This document shows, in pieces, positions 57,399-64,000 of a stretch of DNA of 64,000 bases. The translations under genes were made by a program, and so were the position numbers. Source of the stretch: Sanchytrium tribonematis (lineage: Eukaryota; Sanchytriomycota; Sanchytriomycetes; Sanchytriales; Sanchytriaceae); assembly GCA_018985235.1 (NCBI GenBank), contig JADGIG010000007.1:1-64000 (forward strand), in the 5' to 3' direction. How positions within the stretch are numbered: the first letter of the stretch is position 1; the number at the start of each line of letters is the position of its first letter. The notes under the pieces were generated by a model. It worked only from the letters and a program-made list of their open reading frames with translations. It was not told the DNA's origin and searched no databases.

Positions 57399-59313
57399 AT
57401 GTTAAATTATTTGTCTGCGGCTTTTAACGCATTTGGTATAGGCAATTTTAAAAGCCAAGTAGTTGGCACTCTCTATGAAAAAATCAACAAGCTATCTGTA
57501 AAATTCAAAGATTGCGAGTTAGAAGTTCAACAGCATTCAAATAATCTTTATCAGTTGGTTATCAGCAAAATTTATGATCAAGATGAAGAGTTTTCAGATT
57601 TTGATGAGTATGTTATCCTTCTTCGCTCTGAAATAGAATTAAAAGAGACTTCGGGAGGCTTCACTTGGATTGATGATGGGATTGAAATGGTTTTTATGAC
57701 AAAAGACTCCAGTATCCTTCAAAAGCTTCAAAATCACATAAATATTTATGAGGATGATAAAATGAAAAGCAAGTCAATTTATATTGAAAGTGCTCAAAAT
57801 ACGGCTCCTTTAAATATATCTGGAGACGTCATGCTCTCTTGCGGTATTAATTTATTTACCTTTAACGTGAAAGATTCACTATTTGAGCCAATATCAGAAA
57901 AAGAATTCAAATTAGAAGTCGTAAAAAGTCAAACAGGATCTTTTATGAAAATCAGTGGCGAACATGACATCTGCACCAAAATTGAACATTCTATGAATCC
58001 CTACTTCAGTCAAGAAAAGTGGTGCTTTTTGTGGAACCATTTTGATAAAGTCTTGGTGAGTATGGCGGCTGTCTTCTCACCTAAGGATTACTCAACGTTT
58101 AGATCCATACTACAGAGAGTCTTAATTGAACAACAAAATCTGTTAATCACTCCAGATGAGATCCAGTACGCTCAGTCTGCTCTAATTGCTGAAGATATGG
58201 CATATGAAGAAGGAGTTACTGCAGATGATAGCTCTAGCTCTGAGACTGAGTCCGAGCCTGATTTGATCGGAGAGGCCAATGTTGCAAAAGATAGAAATAA
58301 CAAGCTTACAACTTCTCTCAGAAATTATAAAGCATTTGTTAGCAGGGGTGATAAAATTGACTCGTACGACACAAATTCTAAAGTTCAGAAATTAAGGACA
58401 AATTCTTCCAATTTTACTCCTGACAACATACATCTGCATGAAAATGAACGGAAGCTTCTAATGTTTGACAAAAATCGCGTCTCTTCTATGGATTTGGAGA
58501 CCGGAAAAGTGGTTGAGGAATGGGATGCTCCTAAAAATTTGAGAGGAATTAGTTCTTTGACCAAATCGTCTCAATTAACCAATGAACAACAATTTTATGG
58601 AATAACCAATAATGATGTGTTACTAATGGACCCTCGATCAAGAAATTTGGCTTCACAGACCACATCTTACAAGTCAAACCCAAATTTCACTGCAATTAAG
58701 ACAGGCGGCAAGGATGATCAGATTGCAGTGGCAAATGAGCAAGGAGAACTCAAATTATACAACAAGTTAGGAATTCGTGCTAAGACAAATCTAAAGCTAG
58801 CTGGAGGTATTTATTTTTAATGAAGAACCAATATTAAGTTTAGATATATCAGAGAATGGGGCTTGGATAGTAGCGACTTGCAAGACTTTTCTAATGTTGA
58901 TAGAGGCTGATCACGAATCCACAAGTGGTTTTTCAAAATCAATTCCAGTTAAACACAGGAAACCACCTATTAGACTTACCATTCGACCTGATCATGCAAT
59001 GCAGCTAGGCCTTCAGAAAGTCAATTTTACTCCGGCCAGATTTGATACAATTAATGGCAAGGAAGAGAAATACATCGTAAGTAGCACAGGAAATTATCTT
59101 ATAGCATGGTCGCTAAAGAAAGCGAAGTTAGGTAGGAATGATTATCAAATCAAAAAATATTCAGAAACAATAGTCGGAGAACAATTTCACAAACCAGGAC
59201 AAGTTGTCGTGGCCTTATCGAATCAATTGGTACTAGCCAACAAACGAAATTTTATGACCCCAAAAAAGATTTTTGCGGATCGTGACAGCGTCACTAAATC
59301 TTATAATAAATAA
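57399..59313 (+). CDS. VID27: VID27-family protein (two exons)
   Basis: Exons are 57399..58806 and 58826..59313, giving 631 residues. The N-terminal half has a PH-like region. An acidic segment (SSSSETESEPD) follows, then the VID27 C-terminal beta-propeller. It contains MDLETGKVVEEWDAP, NDVLLMDPRSR, and GRELKLYN-like GELKLYNKLG. After splicing PILSLDISENGAWIVATCKTFLMLIEA follows. Yeast Vid27 was named from vacuolar import and degradation of fructose-1,6-bisphosphatase. The start ATG is at 57399; the longer frame begins with a TTG. Confidence 0.9.
58807..58825 (+). other. 19-nt intron in VID27
   Basis: Reads GTATTTATTTTTAATGAAG, phase 1, with A six bases from the 3' end. It is the only one ending GAAG rather than N-TAG or TCAG. 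Confidence 0.9.
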
Positions 59314-59316
59314 TTA

Positions 59317-60003
59317 CTAACTTAATAATTTTTTTATTTCGTTCCTATTCAAAGGAACCGCTGGACTTTGCGTTGATTTGATAAAAATTTGCTTAATAAA
59401 ATTATTTTCCAGTGTGGTTCCACTGAGCTCATTAACATATTTAAACAAGGAAGAAAGATTACTCTTGATTTTTTGAAAATCCAAATTAGTGTCACCCAAT
59501 ACAACATCAACTATGCCATTATTGTCTATCATTTTGGAAGATTTCCTAGAAATATCGATGGCCGCTTGAAGGTCTCTAGTCACTGTACCTTTCTTGGTGC
59601 TCGGCATTAAATTTTTTGTACCAAGATATTTACCCAATTTGGTGAGTTCTTTAAAGTTGCTTTCATAACAAATCAAGTTTGTAAATTCATGTTTAGACAC
59701 ATCATCCAAATCAGATATTTTAATTTCAGCATCAGTCTTATTTATAACATCCAGTGGCCCATACACCGCTACAACTGATTTTTTCGCTTTAAAATATTCC
59801 AGAGGGAGTGTACTAGTCAATTTTATCCTTTTGAACATTTTTGTATTGTACATAAAAGTCACATTTACCACTTCAGTATCAGTCGCGAAAGCCTTGACCA
59901 TCAAGTAAGCATCCTCGATGGTCGCGTTTGGTTTATCTAACTTCTTCAGAAGTCTACTTCTGCTCCTGTGTCCACGTAATAAATTAAATTTTCGAAGAAA
60001 CAT
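59317..60003 (-). CDS. MRPL1: Mitochondrial ribosomal protein L1 (uL1m)
   Basis: The 228-residue protein has uL1 motifs: a KLGKYLGTKNLMPSTKKGTVTRD block and the ending NFIKQIFIKSTQSPAVPLN. The basic N-terminus MFLRKFNLLRGHRSRSRLL fits a mitochondrial presequence. The longer frame starts from a TTG. uL1 forms the L1 stalk at the E site. It converges on VID27 with a 3 bp gap. Together with MTG1 it shows a bacterial-type mitochondrial translation system. Confidence 0.9.
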   Translation of the reverse strand: MFLRKFNLLRGHRSRSRLLKKLDKPNATIEDAYLMVKAFATDTEVVNVTFMYNTKMFKRIKLTSTLPLEYFKAKKSVVAVYGPLDVINKTDAEIKISDLDDVSKHEFTNLICYESNFKELTKLGKYLGTKNLMPSTKKGTVTRDLQAAIDISRKSSKMIDNNGIVDVVLGDTNLDFQKIKSNLSSLFKYVNELSGTTLENNFIKQIFIKSTQSPAVPLNRNEIKKLLS

Positions 60004-60018
60004 GGAGGTTTTCAAAAT

Positions 60019-61881
60019 TTATTGAATATTTCTCGACGATAGATATTTGATAATAAATTCATTTATGTCGCTTGGATTATCGATCCATTTTGATTCATCC
60101 ATAGATACACAGCGCCAGCCAGAAATCCCATAAAATTTAGGTCTGGGATAGTTCAGATTCGTTATTTCACCATAATCTTGGTAACCTTGAAAATTGCTCG
60201 ATGAGATTTCTCCTGCATATTTTATGAGGTTTGCATGAAAGAAGGAAGCCTCGCCGTCCATATAATGCACCATGGCATGTCCGCATTTATACTGCTTGTA
60301 AACAAAGCCATACGATTTCATGAAGGATGGCTCTATGAATATTGTGTTCATTAGGTACTTTGCAGACCATCTCACTACATCCTTGTCACCAAAAAAGAAA
60401 TCCATCCAAAATTTATGGTCCATCAAGATCAAATAAGAGAGAACTAAAGTCTGTAAATGTTGACTTTTGTTAACCAGCCATTGCCCAGCCTCAATTTCCA
60501 ATTCATTCATACATTGTACCTCAAATATATCGAAAATAGGATTTTCAAAGTTGGTTTTCCACATATCTTGAAATAATACGAGCCCGTGCTCCAGGTAATT
60601 TCTATTTAGAAAAAGAGATGAAGGGTCTTTAATAGGGGTGCAATCTGAATCCAGATACAAAATGTTTTCGAAATTGCTTGCCAAAATGGCGGCAAGTTTG
60701 TAGTGATAGTTATTTTTAGCCTCTGAAGTTAATTCAATTCCAAGAAGCCCAATTTTCGAGAGAGAAATTACATTAACATTGGAAACTTGTTCCAGACTTT
60801 TTTGGTTGGTTGAGTTGATTTCATTAAAATGAAAGACTTGAATTGGCAGAGTAGATTTAAGTTGCTCACGAATAAATTTTACATTAAAATAAGTTTCATT
60901 GAAAACATTGTCGTACGAAAGCATTACAATTCCTTGTTCTCTCGTGCTTTTGGGTAATGACTGTAAGGAATCCTTGTTCAGCAAACTCAAATATTTTTTC
61001 AGCCTTATTTTACCTTCAAAAATAATTTCATCTCTATTTCTCCATAAATACGAAGATGGCTTTCCATCAATTTGGTACGAAGGTACATTTCCACAGCCAT
61101 TGATACACAAGTTAGACTTTTGTTTAAGAATTCTGAGATAAAATTCCGGTAAAGAAAGTGCTTCACTTTCAAAGTCATTACAACTTTTGCTTGAATTAAA
61201 ATTCATGTAACCTTTTGGTATCTTCTTAAACGAATTCACAGAGCCAATATGTTCATTCGAAAGCCCAGTAATTTGCTGAATTATTAATGGTTTCGAATTT
61301 AACATATATACCATAGAAAATCCACAAAATTTTAATACATGCCTTCCAACCAAATGAGAAGGCTCCAAAATTGGAGTGACCAAAGATTTTAAAAATTCGT
61401 TATATGTCATACTACTTTTGAATTCTCTTTCAAAAATTTCAATGTCCAGAACGATTGAATACTGGCCTTCTAGAATCCCAAATCTTATTGAACGTTTTTT
61501 GCTGAATAGTTCATGCTGAATTATTACTCTTGGATTTCCAAGAAATTGAAAATTAGGACTTAAAATAAAAAGCTGTGAGCATTTTTTTTCAATTGCCCTA
61601 GAATACAAATTTATAATTTCTATAAACTCTATGCTATGTGCATCAAACGTGTCAGTTCTTAAAGGATGGCCATTTGGTAATACAAATGCATGATCAATAT
61701 AATTTGCTAGAAAGTAATCGTTTAGATAATTGAAAAGGTAAGAATTATTTTCTTGAACCAAACATAAGACTTGTTTCTTCCTTCTTAGGAAAGAATTCGA
61801 TTCTTTCTCAGCCATGTTTTGTGGTAATAATGCCATAATTGATAAAATAATGACTATGGAATAAAGGATTTTAGTATACAT
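60019..61881 (-). CDS. Golgi alpha-mannosyltransferase, MNN2/GT71-like
   Basis: The 620-residue type II membrane protein has one N-terminal anchor (ILYSIVIILSIMALLP) and a lumenal domain. The catalytic region shows KLAAILASNFENILYLDSDCTPIKDPSSLF with the DxD-type DSD, VLFQDMW, and the EAGQWLVNKSQH motif that GT71 enzymes share (ESGQ). HYMDGEASFFHANLIKY near the end also fits. Members extend N-glycan outer chains with alpha-1,2- or alpha-1,3-linked mannose in fungi. Several N-x-S/T sites lie in the lumenal part. The ATG at 61881 is preferred over the GTG at 61896. Confidence 0.82.
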   Translation of the reverse strand: MYTKILYSIVIILSIMALLPQNMAEKESNSFLRRKKQVLCLVQENNSYLFNYLNDYFLANYIDHAFVLPNGHPLRTDTFDAHSIEFIEIINLYSRAIEKKCSQLFILSPNFQFLGNPRVIIQHELFSKKRSIRFGILEGQYSIVLDIEIFEREFKSSMTYNEFLKSLVTPILEPSHLVGRHVLKFCGFSMVYMLNSKPLIIQQITGLSNEHIGSVNSFKKIPKGYMNFNSSKSCNDFESEALSLPEFYLRILKQKSNLCINGCGNVPSYQIDGKPSSYLWRNRDEIIFEGKIRLKKYLSLLNKDSLQSLPKSTREQGIVMLSYDNVFNETYFNVKFIREQLKSTLPIQVFHFNEINSTNQKSLEQVSNVNVISLSKIGLLGIELTSEAKNNYHYKLAAILASNFENILYLDSDCTPIKDPSSLFLNRNYLEHGLVLFQDMWKTNFENPIFDIFEVQCMNELEIEAGQWLVNKSQHLQTLVLSYLILMDHKFWMDFFFGDKDVVRWSAKYLMNTIFIEPSFMKSYGFVYKQYKCGHAMVHYMDGEASFFHANLIKYAGEISSSNFQGYQDYGEITNLNYPRPKFYGISGWRCVSMDESKWIDNPSDINEFIIKYLSSRNIQ

Positions 61882-61925
61882 AAATTTAAAGGTCACGTCG
61901 CTAAAAAGTTACAGTTTATTTTGAT

Positions 61926-64000
61926 TCAATTGGCCGACCCTGGAGTTCTAAGCTCTATCACACAGTCATCGGATATAGTTTCAGGAAGTAAAGGAATATC
62001 TTTAGACTCAAAAATTTTGTCAAAATTTTCAATCAAGAATGTCACAAAGTCATTTGGCTGATTGTCGAAAAAATTGTTAGGATCGTCCTTGAGCTTTATA
62101 AGTGTTGGCCCAAAAACAATGCCGATATTCCTAGGATTCATTTTATTATATTCTTCAAAAGAAGCTACCCTAAATTAGATCAATTTACCTTTGCAGATGT
62201 TGAATAAGGTAGTATAATGTATAGTAATGAGATGGTAGTAATTTTTTAATGGAATTTTTAAAAAAGATTAACGAATCATCGGAAGGTTTAGGTTCCTTGA
62301 GAATATATACTGTTGTTTCATATATGTCTGTAGAAATAAGTGGGATTTTCAAATCTCGGAAATAAGCTTTTAAAAGAGACGATACTGAAAGAACGTCGAT
62401 GAGATCATGCGCCATGTCAATGGTGTTACCTTGTTCCCACTCATCTTGCATATTCTTCATTTCCTTCATCGCACCAGCCCTTCGATAAATTCCCTCAGTT
62501 TTTAAACCTTTTTCATCAACAACTCTCAAACAAGCAGTTACAATATTAGGAATTGGTTTGCCCTCGAAGTCCGCTCTTTCTTGCAAAAATCCACCGAAGA
62601 GGACAACTTTTTGTTTCTTTAACTTAGCAATAGCCAAGCCTTTCAATTGTTTTGCACGCAAAGATCCCTCCATGAGTCTTAAAGTTTTAGCTCTGTTAAT
62701 ATCTTGTGGTTGATCGTCTTCATCTTGTTTTTGCTTTTTGATAAGATTATTTGCTTTGTCTCTCCAAAACTCTTTCTTGCCTTTATCTTCAGCTAAATTA
62801 CTGTTTGAAACATTCTCGAGACTTTCCCTAGAGCCTTTGGCGTCTATATCATGTTCTCTTGGTGATTCAGGACTTGTTGGTTGCTGAAATTTTTCAGATT
62901 TTTTAGCTGTACTTACTACTTCATTTTGTCTGAACTTACAGACTTCGTATTCCTTTACTTTTTCACGAATTTCTGTCAGAATTGTGGCTTTGTCGGCAAT
63001 CAAGGATTTAATTTCGCTAGTTAAAGTATTTTTTTGCTCTTCCAATGGTGCCAGTAACGATAACAATTTCGCTATTTCGGAGTCGGATGCGATAACTCCA
63101 TTTTCAGCTCTCTTTCTCAACATTTCTTGTAAGACTTTACACTGCTTCTCAGACTGATTTCTCAAATTTTCCTCATATTTAGAGTCAGATTTTTGTTTTT
63201 CAAGTTCTGAAAGCTTGACATGCAATTCACCAATGAGTAGCTCATATTTGAGCTTCAAATTATTGTAATCGGAGGACTTGTCTTCTTTTTCTTTAGCTAT
63301 AATTTCATGTTGTTTTTTTATTCCACTGATATTTATTTCCAACGACCTTAATTTCTCCAAGTCAAACCTATGCTCTTCTCTTTCTTTATCCAAATCTTTT
63401 ACTACTTTAATAAATTCGTTGTCCAAAGTTGATAATTGCATTTGAAGCCTAGAGACTTTTTCTAATTGGATTTGTAAGGATATTTCTAAATCTTTCTTTG
63501 ATTGAGTTAATTGCTTGAGTTCTTTGCCAATTTCTGAATTAAAAGAACTCAGTTGCTGTTTCGTTTTGGTTTCTGACTCGGCAGTGTTTTTAAATCCCGA
63601 TAATTGTAGTTCATAAGAATGAATTATTTGTCTTGATTCATCAAGTTGTTTTTCAACTTGAATTTTAGACTGTCTTACCAACATTAATTCATCTTTTAGC
63701 TCTTGCAACTGGTCTTCCAAGTAGGATTTAGTTTGCTGAAGTTCTGAAAATTCCTCAATTGTGCAAGAATTTTTTTTCAATTCATCAAGATGATACAATG
63801 CTTCTCTGTATCGAACTTTCTCTAATTCCATGCTATGTTTATAATGATCGAAATCCTCTAAAGCCTTACGACTCAAGTCTTTCAATTTTTTCAGCTGTTC
63901 TTGGAGCTCTATATTCAAGGCTTGTGATTTTTGAAGTTCTTTTTTAGCATGTTCGTGCTCCTCATTGCGAGATTGCTTCGGAACCTCTGTTGTTTTAAGA
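61926..64000 (-). CDS. Coiled-coil RhoGAP, cut by the right edge (two exons)
   Basis: Exon 1 runs from beyond 64000 to 62189 and exon 2 from 62169 to 61926. About 450 residues of heptad-rich coiled coil come first. A linker with SPESPREHD follows, then a RhoGAP domain with VLFGGFLQE, the arginine-finger GIYRRAGAMKEM, SLLKAYFRDLKIPLI, and [40 protein letters not shown] (across the splice). RhoGAPs stimulate GTP hydrolysis by Rho, Rac or Cdc42. The 5' end is not in the window; the frame stays open to 64000. It is a plausible negative regulator of RAC1 in the same window. Confidence 0.9.
62170..62188 (-). other. 19-nt intron in the RhoGAP gene
   Basis: Reads GTAAATTGATCTAATTTAG, phase 2, inside the Arg codon of [15 protein letters not shown]. 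It has A six bases from the 3' end. Confidence 0.95.

Overview
This window is AT-rich, very gene-dense eukaryotic nuclear DNA, with about 55 protein-coding genes in 64 kb on both strands. Intergenic gaps are often 3 to 50 bp. All three standard stop codons end recognisable proteins, so the code looks standard. Several families are typical of fungi: a Cla4-like PAK with PH and CRIB domains, Tom22, VID27, an MNN2/GT71-type mannosyltransferase, a wax-synthase-domain acyltransferase, an Ino4-like bHLH factor, ATG9 and SPT2. MCU and MICU1, which many fungi have lost, are both present. Together with the compactness this suggests an early-diverging, possibly parasitic fungal-side opisthokont (rozellid- or aphelid-like). 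The taxonomic placement is an inference from gene content and is not proven. No mobile elements, CRISPR arrays, rRNAs or convincing tRNAs were seen. Family names rest on recognition of motifs, not on database searches.

The main finding is a class of miniature spliceosomal introns. Seventeen can be placed because splicing restores a well-known protein or zinc finger. Fifteen are 19 nt and two are 20 nt. All are GT..AG, sixteen start GTA, and all seventeen have an A exactly six bases from the 3' end, a candidate branch point. None has a length divisible by three, and sixteen of the seventeen lie in the last 40% of the CDS. Coordinates below for spliced genes span the intron; each intron is listed separately.

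Layout. 0-7.7 kb: a degenerate AAA protein, a PP2C phosphatase, SOF1, RPL11, TAN1, and two poorly recognised genes. 7.9-18.2 kb: a wax-synthase-like enzyme, a bHLH factor, MCU, CLN3/BTN1, TBCB, and a giant TAF2 fused to three bromodomains. 18.2-31 kb: a zinc-finger gene, RRP5, MICU1, an ABCA half-transporter, an internally deleted Rac copy, a LAMTOR5-like gene, and SAHH. 31-43.9 kb: VAP, SPT2, a helical protein, AIM41, YKT6, ATG9, PEX14, a second zinc-finger gene of the same type, MIOS, PEX13. 43.9-64 kb: PAK, NF-YC, an SDR, TOM22, MTG1, arginase, a stand-alone E3-binding-domain protein, a sterol acyltransferase, an EF-hand protein, intact RAC1, PTPA, a NAF1-like gene, VID27, mitochondrial L1, a mannosyltransferase, and a partial RhoGAP at the right edge.

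Functional themes are mitochondrial calcium uptake (MCU, MICU1), ribosome production (SOF1, RRP5, RPL11, NAF1-like, MTG1, mitochondrial L1), peroxisomal docking (PEX13, PEX14), TORC1 signalling (MIOS, LAMTOR5-like), Rho/Rac polarity signalling (RAC1, PAK, RhoGAP), and membrane lipid and traffic (VAP, YKT6, ATG9, SOAT, CLN3). The genes are not arranged in functional operons; neighbours are mostly unrelated.
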